Source: Lyngbya aestuarii BL J
GTDB taxonomy: Bacteria > Cyanobacteriota > Cyanobacteriia > Cyanobacteriales > Microcoleaceae
Assembly: GCF_000478195.2 (NCBI RefSeq)
Contig: NZ_AUZM01000031.1
Location: forward strand, 1 to 64,000
Length of the DNA: 64,000 nt
Direction of reading: 5' to 3'
Shown: positions 36,503 through 45,946 of the stretch, one piece after another
Layout of the letters: each line of letters begins with the position of its first letter
Position numbering within the stretch: the first letter of the stretch is position 1
Notes under the pieces: model-generated
What the model was told of the DNA's origin: nothing
The model's input: the letters and a program-made list of their open reading frames with translations, nothing else
Database searches by the model: none
Program-made: the position numbers and the translations under genes

Positions 36503-36584
36503 AAAAACTATTGAGAATTAATCTTAATACTGCTAAAGTAATCCCATTCGATTTGACCGAATGATTCCCCATCTCAATGGGCGA
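36503..36584 (+). promoter_or_regulatory. Shared leader element (copy 1) before the 1338-residue exoprotein gene
   Basis: AAACTATTGAGAATTAATC (36505-36523), a TGCTAAAGT block (36531-36539) and a following TTGACCGAATGATTCCCC stretch recur upstream of the 41.1-kb gene (40832-40915). The first block resembles half of a Fur-type site, but the match is too weak to call. Confidence 0.45.
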
Positions 36585-36611
36585 AAAAAGATCACAGGAG
36601 ATTCAACATTT

Positions 36612-39600
36612 ATGGTGCAAGTTAGCTTCTCGACCTCTACAACGTTTGAGGGCGAGTTTAATGCTTTGATTGAAGACCAAGATACCTCGCTAACCGTTAA
36701 CTTTGACCTAGATGAACCCGCACCCGAGGGCGGATTGAAAGTTTTTGTCGATAGCGATGTCGAACAGATTGTCAGTCGTTTGGATTTACCGGGGTTTGCT
36801 TTTAACCCCGTTGCCGAAAATATTAATCCGTCTTTGTTGGGAACGAGTTTCGATAATTCGGGCTTTTATTTGACCATTGACGAGGGGGCGACGAGTGGTA
36901 GTTTTACCATTAATGTATTTGATAATTCTGAACCCGATACGTTCTTACCCGAAACCTTCGATGGGCTGGTCGAAGCTAACTTTTCCTTGGTGGCGACGGG
37001 CGAAGTTGAACCCGAAGATTTGGGCGATGTGGGAACGTTAGGGGATTATACTATTAACCCCGATGCGGCAACTTCAACGGTATTATTTGCCGATGAGGAA
37101 AGTCAACTTACCCCCTCACCGCCCTCACCGCCCTCACCGCCAATGTCAGGGTTGCCTTTAGTTAGTTTAAATACGGGGCCAGATTACTTAGTAGAAGCAG
37201 AAGGAACAGTTTCGGCTCATGTATTTAATATTACCGGGGGAACAATACCCTCTGAGGGGTTAGTTGTTTCTGTAAATGCGCCGAATTTAAGCGAATTTGA
37301 TTTGGAAGCAATTAATGTCTCAGAAGGCGGAGAAATTGTTGCAGTTCGCGAAGATGACTTTGATATTCGCCTAACAGATTTTACCGTTCTCGTTGACTTA
37401 CCTATTTCAGCAGACGGAGAAACCGAAGGGTTAGAAACAACCAGCTTTACCTTAGAAGCGGGTGATGGATATGAGGTCAATTCTGACTTTAGCAGTGGTG
37501 AATTTAGTTTAGTTGATACTGCATCGGAAATTCCTGCTGACGCACTTAACCAGCGCGATGATATTATTCCCCTTGCGGTTGAAACCGGACTGAGTGCCGA
37601 TAATCCCACTTTTACAGCAACAACCTCCATTGCGTTTGATATTGGTAATCGCTATCTCAATGAAGACGGAACGTTTACCTACGTTGATATGACGGAGGAT
37701 GTCGATCTTTATTCCTTCGAGTTGTCAGCAGGGGATGTTATTACCGCTGATGTCGATTCCAACCAACGGGGCGAACCTCCCGCCGCCGTTTCCGAATTTG
37801 AGCCAAATCCCGTCACCAGTGTTTTTGCTGGTCTGCGAATCTTTGATTCGGAGGGAGAGGAGTTATTATCAAGCTGGATCGGTCAAGGCCCCGGAGAACT
37901 GTTTACCAGTTATGACGGCTATGTGGAGTTCCTCGCGCCAGAAGATGGAACGTATTATTTTGGGATAAGCGGTCAAAATGGTGGCAATAACGAATTCCGA
38001 CGGGAGACGTTCGGAATTGAAACCGAGAAATACGATCCTTTTGTTCCGGGGAGCGGAGATAACGACGGTTATCCTGAGTTTGACTTTCCCGGACATGGAG
38101 AGTATGACCTGACCATTAGTTTGAATCCAGAAATTGTCTTGGAATTGCCCCAATTTGCTACCGATGGTGTTGGTGGGGGGAATCCTAACAGTTATGACGA
38201 ACCCGAACCCGGTGAACCCGTCGTTTCTCTCAACTATGCAACTGGGACTTTTGATATTGACACAGATGACTTGGTTAGCCCCTATCTCAGCGAAGGGCTG
38301 CCGAGTACCAATTCCGCCCTCATTCTTACCTTTAGTGTCGAAGGGGAAATTCCAGAGGAAGGAATTGTGGTCGATGTAAATAGCGACAACTACCTGCGAC
38401 AATACATTGCCGCCCGAAGTTTTCAATCTCCACCTTTTTCTCCTGGTTCGCAGCTAGAACAGTTTATTTACGATGAGACGGGACGGGAGACGGGGTTTGA
38501 GTTAAGAATTTTTGAACCCTACACCTTCATTGGTCTTAGCACTCAAAGTCCGGGGTGGGCCGATCTGATCGAACCCGATGTGGATGAACCCGAAAATGTC
38601 ACCTGGTTTATCGAACCTGGGGAAGATTATGCCGTCGCTCCCGATGCGGCTGAAATTGTGGCGACTTACTACGAACCTGGGGAAACCCCCGAACCGTCGG
38701 TGATTCCAGAACTCGGAATGACCATCAGCGAAACGGAGTTAATTGAGTCCGAGCAAACTGCCACCACCTTAACCTTTACCCTCAGCGAACCGCCACCCGA
38801 AGAAGGGGTTTTAGTACAAGTTGATGGCAGTGGCCCTGGTATTCTCCAACAGTTTGATATCTTTAATATCGAGATTGACGGGGGCGTTTTTCCCTCCCCC
38901 ACCGAAGTTTTCACGGGTTTTCTGTACAAAATTACCGAACAAGAGGCAACGATTACCCTGCCCGCGTTTGAAGATCCCTTTGACGAAGGGCTGCAAGGCT
39001 TTAGCTTTTCCCTGGCAGATGCAGCCCACTACACCGTTGACCCAGATGCGGGTGAAGTGGCTTACACCATTGCTGACACGCCAGACTCCGTAGTTCAAGT
39101 TAGCTTGAGTAGCGATGGGGAAACTTTGGTCGAGTCAGAAAATCCGACAGGCGTACTCACCTTTAACCTCACGGCAGAACCCCCAGAAGACGGTATCACT
39201 GTGACGGTTGATGCGCCCAACCTCTCGGAGTTTGATGTCGAGGCATTAACCGCAACGGGAGGCGAAATTACCGAGATTACCAATTCGGGTTTCTCCCTCA
39301 ATATTACCGATGCCACCGCTACGGTTGAATTACCCGTACTCGCAGATGGCGAATCAGAAGGATCAGAAACGGCAACCTTTGCTTTAGTAGACAGTACGGA
39401 TTCTACAATTAATCCGGACACCAACGAGGCAACGCTGACGCTGGTTGACAATCCAGACCAAGTTCCTCTTACAGCAGAGCTTGATGCCAATGATACCATC
39501 GAGCAGGCTCTCGATATTAATCTCAGTTCAGCCAACCCCAATGCTACGATCCGGGGAGGTCTTTTCTCCACTGAACCCGAACAACCAGGTATTGGATTAG

Positions 39601-40628
39601 GGGGATTTTTCCCTCTGTTCAATGACCCCAGCGAAGACGTAGATTTCTACTCCTTTGAACTCAATGCTGGAGATACGGTCGAGATTGATGTTGATGCCGT
39701 TGGTGCATTGAACTTGTCCCTGTATGAAGGCGTTGACTTACGCTTAGACTCCGAACTACGGTTGTTTGACGGCTTAGGTAACGAGTTAGCCAGCGTTAAT
39801 AATGCAGCAGCGCCTGGTGAAGAATTTAGCCGCGACCCTTACCTTGAATTTACCGCAGAAGAAGCGGGAACCTATTATGTTGGGGTCAGCCAGTTAGGAA
39901 ACAATAATTACGACCCCGATGTTGCGGGAAGCGGTAGCGGTTGGATTTTCCCAGAAATTGGCGTTTATGTTGGGGAATACGACCTCAACGTTAGTTTAAA
40001 TTCGGCTAATGTTGCAGACATAATCGGAACCGATGGGGCTGATGAATTAGTCGGAACTGATACTAACGAATCAATTAATGCTTTGGCGGGTGACGACTTG
40101 GTAGCCGGACTTTTGGGCGATGATACCGTCTTTGGTGGCGATGGGGATGATACCCTGCGGGGCGATGCAAATAGCCGTTCTCCTGGCGGTTCTGTTGGCG
40201 GTGATGATGTTATTTCTGGTGGCGCTGGCAATGATCAAATTGGTGGTAAAGCGGGTAATGACCTCCTCAGTGGCGATGCTGGCGACGATGAAATTTGGGG
40301 TGATGCAGGTAATGACACTATTATGGGCGTTACCGGAAATGATACTCTCACGGGCGATGATTTCTCTGGCGGAAGTGGTTCCGATTTGTTTGTCTTTGGT
40401 AATGGGGATGGAACCGATACAATTACCGATTTTGATGTTACCGAAGATTTGATCGGTTTGGTCGAAGGTGAATTAATGTTTGAGGATATTGCGATCGCCG
40501 ATAGTGATATGGGCGCGATGATTAGCGTGATAGAAACGGGAGAAACGTTGGCAATTCTCTCTGGTGTTGATTCCGATGAATTAACCTCAGAATTGTTCAC
40601 AATTACGCCCGATGTAACATTCGGTTAA
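36612..40628 (+). CDS. Large Calx-beta/PPC/RTX exoprotein
   Basis: The protein has 1338 residues from ATG at 36612, which has an AGGAG site about 13 bases upstream and aligns with the MVQVSFSTSTTFEG start of the 34-kb paralogue; the in-frame ATG at 36561 is rejected. Domains: Calx-beta-like (1-170), a Pro/Ser linker, Calx-beta-like (176-310), PPC-like (313-503), three Calx-beta-like units (about 530-955), PPC-like (957-1133), RTX (1137-1253; [16 protein letters not shown]) and the family tail ending TPDVTFG. PPC-like domains are pre-peptidase C-terminal modules found on secreted proteins. No catalytic domain is present. The RTX and tail DNA is almost the same as in the giant gene and the 41-kb gene. 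Probably a calcium-dependent surface or matrix protein. Confidence 0.85.
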   Translation: MVQVSFSTSTTFEGEFNALIEDQDTSLTVNFDLDEPAPEGGLKVFVDSDVEQIVSRLDLPGFAFNPVAENINPSLLGTSFDNSGFYLTIDEGATSGSFTINVFDNSEPDTFLPETFDGLVEANFSLVATGEVEPEDLGDVGTLGDYTINPDAATSTVLFADEESQLTPSPPSPPSPPMSGLPLVSLNTGPDYLVEAEGTVSAHVFNITGGTIPSEGLVVSVNAPNLSEFDLEAINVSEGGEIVAVREDDFDIRLTDFTVLVDLPISADGETEGLETTSFTLEAGDGYEVNSDFSSGEFSLVDTASEIPADALNQRDDIIPLAVETGLSADNPTFTATTSIAFDIGNRYLNEDGTFTYVDMTEDVDLYSFELSAGDVITADVDSNQRGEPPAAVSEFEPNPVTSVFAGLRIFDSEGEELLSSWIGQGPGELFTSYDGYVEFLAPEDGTYYFGISGQNGGNNEFRRETFGIETEKYDPFVPGSGDNDGYPEFDFPGHGEYDLTISLNPEIVLELPQFATDGVGGGNPNSYDEPEPGEPVVSLNYATGTFDIDTDDLVSPYLSEGLPSTNSALILTFSVEGEIPEEGIVVDVNSDNYLRQYIAARSFQSPPFSPGSQLEQFIYDETGRETGFELRIFEPYTFIGLSTQSPGWADLIEPDVDEPENVTWFIEPGEDYAVAPDAAEIVATYYEPGETPEPSVIPELGMTISETELIESEQTATTLTFTLSEPPPEEGVLVQVDGSGPGILQQFDIFNIEIDGGVFPSPTEVFTGFLYKITEQEATITLPAFEDPFDEGLQGFSFSLADAAHYTVDPDAGEVAYTIADTPDSVVQVSLSSDGETLVESENPTGVLTFNLTAEPPEDGITVTVDAPNLSEFDVEALTATGGEITEITNSGFSLNITDATATVELPVLADGESEGSETATFALVDSTDSTINPDTNEATLTLVDNPDQVPLTAELDANDTIEQALDINLSSANPNATIRGGLFSTEPEQPGIGLGGFFPLFNDPSEDVDFYSFELNAGDTVEIDVDAVGALNLSLYEGVDLRLDSELRLFDGLGNELASVNNAAAPGEEFSRDPYLEFTAEEAGTYYVGVSQLGNNNYDPDVAGSGSGWIFPEIGVYVGEYDLNVSLNSANVADIIGTDGADELVGTDTNESINALAGDDLVAGLLGDDTVFGGDGDDTLRGDANSRSPGGSVGGDDVISGGAGNDQIGGKAGNDLLSGDAGDDEIWGDAGNDTIMGVTGNDTLTGDDFSGGSGSDLFVFGNGDGTDTITDFDVTEDLIGLVEGELMFEDIAIADSDMGAMISVIETGETLAILSGVDSDELTSELFTITPDVTFG

Positions 40629-40639
40629 TTAATCGTGAA

Positions 40640-40670
40640 AGTAGAGATGTACCGAACGGGTATGTCTCTA
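40640..40670 (+). terminator. Possible terminator hairpin
   Basis: GTAGAGA pairs with TCTCTAC, extended inward by TACC/GGTA. It lies 11 bases after the stop codon; no T tract follows, so termination is uncertain. Confidence 0.35.
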
Positions 40671-40831
40671 CATCAATAATCAAAAATCATTTGATTACCC
40701 AAAGGGGTTCAATGATGTATTGAAATTTTTAAAACTTCGAGATTAAGTATTAATATTTTTTCGTTTTTCAAATTTTAAATTATTGAAATTTGGTAGATTA
40801 ATCTTGCTTAAAATTAGGTGTTTTTTTCGAG

Positions 40832-40915
40832 AAAAACTATTGAGAATTAATCTAAATAATGCTAAAGTTATCCTATTGAACTTTACAGAATAATTTCCCG
40901 ATTTCAATAATCGGA
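40832..40915 (+). promoter_or_regulatory. Shared leader element (copy 2) before the 1549-residue exoprotein gene
   Basis: This copy carries the same AAACTATTGAGAATTAATC block (40834-40852), TGCTAAAGT (40860-40868) and a diverged second half (TTTACAGAATAATTTCCC). It lies about 190 bases farther from its start codon than copy 1 does. Confidence 0.45.
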
Positions 40916-41098
40916 CGAAACAGGGGTGCAAGGTTGAGGCTTGTACAGGTCGGTCACGACTAAAAATCATCTATGGTTTTGATCTCGATGACAACAACCC
41001 TCGAAGTTTCCCAAATTTGTGATATCAATCTTCGATCATCGAGCAGACAAAAAATAGCGCAATCTCTGTAAATTCGCAAAAACTCAGACTAAAAAATC

Positions 41099-44000
41099 AT
41101 GACAACACTTTCATTAACAGCCAGTCCCACAACTTTAATTGAAGCCGAACAAACCGTATTAACGCTCAATTTTAACCTCGATGAAGCGCCCCCAGAAGAA
41201 GGTTTGCTAGTGACTCTTAGCAGCGATATGATTAACTCGCTCGGGGAATTTGATGTATTTGCAACTGAATTTTCCGGGGCGCAAATTGTTAGTGTCAGCG
41301 ATGATACAGATGGTTTTACTTTACGACTAACCGAACAAAACGCAAGTATTAGTTTACCCGTATTTACTGATAACGAAGAAGAAGGCAGCGAAACTATTAC
41401 CTTTACCGTCGAACCGAGCGAAGAATTCACCCTAGATTCCGACGCCAATTCTGTTGAAATTACCCTCGAAGATACAGCAGATTCTACACCAACTCCGGCT
41501 CCGGTAACAAGTTTCTACGATGAAGCCGTCGATGGGGATATTTCTGGCGATCGCAATGCTCCCACTATGCTTGAATTAGAGGAGGGCGTTAATTCTTTAA
41601 CCGCAACTTCGGTGGCGGGTGATGTCGAATATGTTACCCTAACCGTTCCATCCGGGTTACAACTCGACTCGGTTGACGTTGCATCCTACACTTCTGATAC
41701 CGATGATATTGCCTTTGCTGCGGTACAAACGGGTACTATTTTTACAGAACCCACCAGTCAAACCGATGTCGGTAATTTACTCGGTTATAGCCATTTTGGA
41801 GCAATTGATGTCGGTACGGATATTTTAGATGATTTGGCAAACGGTCAGGGTGCAATAGGGTTTGACTCTCCTTTACCCAGTGGCGACTATACGTTCTGGC
41901 TGCAACAAACGGGAGACCTCTCAACCTACTCCCTTGACTTTAATGTATCATTTGCCGAAACTGTTCCTGAACCTGAACCCGAACCTTCTAAACCCGTTGT
42001 CAGCCTAACCGCAACACCCAAAATTGTCTCAGAAGAAGACAACGATGGCAACCCCACAATTACCTTTGGTTTTGATATCGAGGGAGACTTCCCAGAAGAA
42101 GGGTTAGTGGTTTCTATTGGCGGAGACTTTCTGAAACTTTTTGACCCGGAACAACGAATTACTAATGATAATATTCGGTTTATCATGGAACCGTCAGGCG
42201 CTTTTTCGCCCGTAACTGAACGGCCGGATATTGGCGGTTATGACCTTCTATTTACCGTTCCCAATTCTACCATTGAATTTCCGATTTTTGATGACATTAT
42301 TGAGGAAATCGACGAAGAATTTACCTTCAGAATTGTTGAAGGAGTTGGTTATTCTATTGCAGAAGATGGGGGCGAAGCGGTTGCTACCCTAACCGATGGT
42401 GTCACTCCCGGAGTCGGCCCAACAGTGGGAATGTCGGTGGATCAAACCGAGTTGGCTGAAGGGGATGAATTTACTGTTACTTTTAATGTTGAGGGTGAAA
42501 TTCCCTCTGAAGGAATTCCCGTCTTTGTTGATGGTAATGCAGGTAGCTTGAGTGAGTTTAATATTTTTGGTGAGAATGGTATTGATCCCGAAGAAGACAT
42601 TCAAGGGTTAGCAGGTTTCCCCGAGTCTGATAATGATGCAGGCGGTTTTTTTGTGACCATTACCGAACCTGTTGCCTCTATTACCCTATCTGTATTTGAT
42701 GATGGTTCCGGTGAAGGAGTCGAAGAATTACCTTTTGTATTAGCCAACGGGGAACAGTACGAAGTTGATAGTAATGCGGGTGAATTTACCCTAACAATTG
42801 ATGATAGCGAAGATCCGGTTAACAGGCGCGAAAATCCGGTTGTTTCTGTTAGCGCTTTGGGGGGTACGTTTAACGAGTCGGAACTGATTTCTCCCAATAT
42901 CGTAGAATCTACCGAGGGTGTTCCCGTTCTCAGTTTAGCGGTTAGTGTTGACGGCGAGATTCCCGAAGAGGGATTAATCGTTAATATTAATAGCAATCTC
43001 GATGATATCACCGAGTTTATTCAGGGGGCGAATTTCATCCCGACTGTTTTTGGTCCCGGAGAGGTTTTAGGGGCAATTTACAATAGTGACGGAACTGCAA
43101 CGGGCTTGCAAATGCGACTTGATGGGCCTAATGCGGTGATGAATTTTGTTGGGGTTGGCTTTGAGGCGGAAGGTTCACAAAGCGTCAGTTTCTTTGTCGA
43201 AGATGGCGTTGGGTATGAGGCGGGAAGGCGCGAGTCTATTGTTAATGTTTATGATAGCCTTGACCAAGTTCCACAACTAACCAACCCGCCGGAAGTGGGG
43301 ATTGAGTTTGTTAGCGATCGCGATACTCTAATAGAAGGTGGCAGTCCTGGTACTTTGAACTTTACCGTTGACGGCGAGATTCCCCCAGAAGGACTGGTGG
43401 TTTATGTTAGTAGTGGTATTCTGGGCAAACTAGGTGAGTTTAACCTGTTTGATGCGGTGGTCAGCGGGGGCGGTTTCCCTTCGCCGGATGGCAATGGGGG
43501 GGGTTTCTACTTCAAAATTACCGAACCAACTGCCAGCATTGAACTACAAGCTTTTGCGGATGATGTGGTTGAGGGTTTGGAGTCGATTACCTTTAGCTTA
43601 CAAGAAGTTCCGGGTTATGCGATCGCCGATAATGCTAATATAGCCAGCCTAACGATCGCCGATGATGCTAATTCTCTGACTCAAGTTAGTTTAGAGGCGA
43701 GTCCTGAAGTTTTAATTGAGTCGGAAAATACCGTATCGGTTCACACGTTTAACTTAAGTTCTCCCCCACCCGCAGAAGGATTAACTGTATCAGTTGATGC
43801 TCCCAATTTAAACGAATTTGACCTCGACAGCATCGACCTAGAGGGCGCTACAATTGCGGAAGTTCGGGATGATGGTTTTGACCTAACAATCACAGAACAA
43901 GCCGCTACGGTTAATTTAACGCTGGCTGAGGATAACGAATCGGAAGGTTTGGAAACGGCTGTTTTTACCGTTGCAGAAGGGGAGGGTTATCAAGTTTCAC

Positions 44001-45748
44001 CGGAAGTTGGGGAAGCTAATTTTACCATTGTAGACACAACTGAGGAAGCGCCACCGTCGCCGTTGGAAATCTCCGAACCCAATGATACAATTACCGAAGC
44101 GATCGCCACGAATCTCAGCGCTGATAATGATACCGTTTCCCTAGATAGTGCTATTTCCTTTACCTTTGGTAATCGTTTGGTCGATCAAACCGAAGATGTG
44201 GATATGTATTCCTTTGACTTGGAAGCGGGGGATAGCGTTGTATTAGATATCGATGCGGAATTGTTGGGGTCTTCCCTCGACTCGGTATTACGTTTGTTTG
44301 ATGGGTCCGGAAATCAACTCGCCCAAAGTAACGATGATTTTGCACCCAATGAATTGTTAGCCGATAGTCAGGGAGATTCTTATCTAGAATTTACTGCTGA
44401 GACGGAAGGAACTTATTATGTGGGGGTCAGCAGTTCCCCCAACGGTGAGTTTGACTTTGAGAATAATCCCTACGAACCCTTTGAGGCGGGTAGCGGTACC
44501 GGAAGCAGTAGCGGCGAATATACCCTCAATCTGTTATTGAATCAAGAAATTCCCTCGGAACCGACTCAAGATGGTATTGAAAACCCTGATTCTGTACCTG
44601 TAACCGATGATGAAACGTCATTCGATGAAACCGAGTTAAATGATACCATCGCCAATGCTAAGAGTATCGAAGTAGGGGTTAATTCGACTGTTACCCTTGC
44701 TGGAGAAATTGGTACAACTCCTGCAACCCGCAACCTGATCGATCGTTCCGAAGATGTGGATATGTACGGCTTTGAGTTGGAAGCGGGTCAAACTTTGGTC
44801 CTCGATGTTGATGCGGGGGGTTCGGGTGATGCGGGGGTCGAAGGTTCGTTGATGGACTCTGTACTGCGGATTTTCGATAGCGAAGGGAATGAGGTTGCTA
44901 TTGTTGAAAATGCGGCGGCGCCCGATGAAATCTTTCAAGCCAATGGCGATACTTATATTGAGTTTATCGCTCCGGAAACGGGGACTTACTACGCCGGAAT
45001 TAGCAATTTGGGCAATAATTTCTATGACCCGAATGTTGCGGGAAGTGGTAGCGGTTGGACGTTCCCCGGCGCTTTTGAACCGGGTCCTTATTTGCTGAAT
45101 GCGACGTTGCTTCCGGTTGATGGTGGCGGTGAACCCGATATCGTTGGTACCAATGACGCCGAAACTCTCGAAGGCGATAGCGAAAATAACAGCATCGATG
45201 CTTTGGGCGGTGATGACCTCGTTGCGGGCGGTTTGGGCGATGACAGCATCTTCGGTGGCTCGGGTGATGATGTCCTGCGGGGCGATGCGAATCGTCGTTC
45301 TCCGGGCGGTTCAAATGGCGGTGATGACGTTATTTCGGGCGGCGCTGGTAATGACCGGATTGGCGGTAAGGGCGGTAATGACCTCCTTAGCGGTGATGCG
45401 GGTGATGATGAAATCTTCGGCGATGACGGGGATGACACTATTATGGGCGTCACGGGTAACGATACGCTGACGGGGGATGATTTCTCCGGGGGTAGTGGTA
45501 GCGATTTGTTTGTCTTTGGTAATGGGGATGGAACCGATACTATTACCGATTTTGATGTTACTGAAGACATGATTGGTTTGGTCGAAGGTGAACTCATGTT
45601 TGAGGATCTTTCGATTACCAATAGTGATCTGGGTGCGACGATTAGCGTTATCGAATCTGGGGAAACTTTGGCAATTATTCAAGGTGTTGATTCTGATGAA
45701 TTAACCTCTGATTTGTTCGTGTATACGCCCGATATTTCTCTGGTTTAA
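41099..45748 (+). CDS. Large Calx-beta/PPC/RTX exoprotein
   Basis: The protein has 1549 residues. It begins with a Calx-beta-like unit (1-125) very close to the first such unit of the giant protein. A YDEAVDGDIS domain follows (about 135-285; the same module as in the 34-kb protein), then about five Calx-beta-like units (290-980), two PPC-like domains (about 991-1150 and 1175-1337), RTX repeats (1348-1464) and the family tail, here ending TPDISLV. No signal peptide or enzyme domain is present. The mixture of units shared separately with each neighbour shows module shuffling within the array. As with the others, calcium binding and type I secretion are inferred from the RTX block; the biological role is unknown. 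Confidence 0.85.
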   Translation: MTTLSLTASPTTLIEAEQTVLTLNFNLDEAPPEEGLLVTLSSDMINSLGEFDVFATEFSGAQIVSVSDDTDGFTLRLTEQNASISLPVFTDNEEEGSETITFTVEPSEEFTLDSDANSVEITLEDTADSTPTPAPVTSFYDEAVDGDISGDRNAPTMLELEEGVNSLTATSVAGDVEYVTLTVPSGLQLDSVDVASYTSDTDDIAFAAVQTGTIFTEPTSQTDVGNLLGYSHFGAIDVGTDILDDLANGQGAIGFDSPLPSGDYTFWLQQTGDLSTYSLDFNVSFAETVPEPEPEPSKPVVSLTATPKIVSEEDNDGNPTITFGFDIEGDFPEEGLVVSIGGDFLKLFDPEQRITNDNIRFIMEPSGAFSPVTERPDIGGYDLLFTVPNSTIEFPIFDDIIEEIDEEFTFRIVEGVGYSIAEDGGEAVATLTDGVTPGVGPTVGMSVDQTELAEGDEFTVTFNVEGEIPSEGIPVFVDGNAGSLSEFNIFGENGIDPEEDIQGLAGFPESDNDAGGFFVTITEPVASITLSVFDDGSGEGVEELPFVLANGEQYEVDSNAGEFTLTIDDSEDPVNRRENPVVSVSALGGTFNESELISPNIVESTEGVPVLSLAVSVDGEIPEEGLIVNINSNLDDITEFIQGANFIPTVFGPGEVLGAIYNSDGTATGLQMRLDGPNAVMNFVGVGFEAEGSQSVSFFVEDGVGYEAGRRESIVNVYDSLDQVPQLTNPPEVGIEFVSDRDTLIEGGSPGTLNFTVDGEIPPEGLVVYVSSGILGKLGEFNLFDAVVSGGGFPSPDGNGGGFYFKITEPTASIELQAFADDVVEGLESITFSLQEVPGYAIADNANIASLTIADDANSLTQVSLEASPEVLIESENTVSVHTFNLSSPPPAEGLTVSVDAPNLNEFDLDSIDLEGATIAEVRDDGFDLTITEQAATVNLTLAEDNESEGLETAVFTVAEGEGYQVSPEVGEANFTIVDTTEEAPPSPLEISEPNDTITEAIATNLSADNDTVSLDSAISFTFGNRLVDQTEDVDMYSFDLEAGDSVVLDIDAELLGSSLDSVLRLFDGSGNQLAQSNDDFAPNELLADSQGDSYLEFTAETEGTYYVGVSSSPNGEFDFENNPYEPFEAGSGTGSSSGEYTLNLLLNQEIPSEPTQDGIENPDSVPVTDDETSFDETELNDTIANAKSIEVGVNSTVTLAGEIGTTPATRNLIDRSEDVDMYGFELEAGQTLVLDVDAGGSGDAGVEGSLMDSVLRIFDSEGNEVAIVENAAAPDEIFQANGDTYIEFIAPETGTYYAGISNLGNNFYDPNVAGSGSGWTFPGAFEPGPYLLNATLLPVDGGGEPDIVGTNDAETLEGDSENNSIDALGGDDLVAGGLGDDSIFGGSGDDVLRGDANRRSPGGSNGGDDVISGGAGNDRIGGKGGNDLLSGDAGDDEIFGDDGDDTIMGVTGNDTLTGDDFSGGSGSDLFVFGNGDGTDTITDFDVTEDMIGLVEGELMFEDLSITNSDLGATISVIESGETLAIIQGVDSDELTSDLFVYTPDISLV

Positions 45749-45795
45749 TTAACATCCCTCAGATCCCCTTTTAAATTGAGGATTTGCCACTCGAA

Positions 45796-45830
45796 AAGTC
45801 CCCCTTTTGAAGGGGGATTTAGGGGGATTG
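45796..45830. repeat. G/C-run hairpin repeat between convergent genes
   Basis: TCCCCCTTTTGAAGGGGGA forms a hairpin and is followed by TTTAGGGGGA, a dispersed repeat type common in cyanobacterial intergenic regions. It lies between two convergent genes and may act as a bidirectional terminator. Confidence 0.5.
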
Positions 45831-45946
45831 TTCGTATCTCACCGGATCGATAACCGCTATAACCGTTGAATAAGTTTTATCATCCGGTAACTTAACCAAT
45901 ACCTAATGGCTCTCGAAAAGAAGAAGCTATAAATCCATTTTTTCGC

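Larger units (their letters stand above)
35225..36611. other. 1.4-kb region without intact gene; contains relic and leaders
   Basis: This region holds a terminator (35402-35428), a copy of the giant-gene promoter, leader and first codons (35878-36236), a heptanucleotide tandem repeat (36258-36284) and the leader of the next gene (36503-36584). The remainder (35430-35870) shows no reading frame or RNA that I can recognise and may be decayed paralogue sequence. Confidence 0.6.
40629..41098. other. 470-base gap before the 1549-residue exoprotein gene
   Basis: This gap holds a possible terminator hairpin (40640-40670) and the shared leader element (40832-40915). About 185 bases lie between that element and the ATG, with no further structure recognised. 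Confidence 0.55.

Noticed and set aside
36505-36523. Fur box upstream of the exoprotein genes
   Set aside because: Only one half resembles a Fur-type site; the second half does not match, so it is not called.
36561-36611. Upstream start for the 1338-residue exoprotein
   Set aside because: The MVQVSFSTSTTFEG start at 36612 aligns with the 34-kb paralogue and has its own AGGAG.
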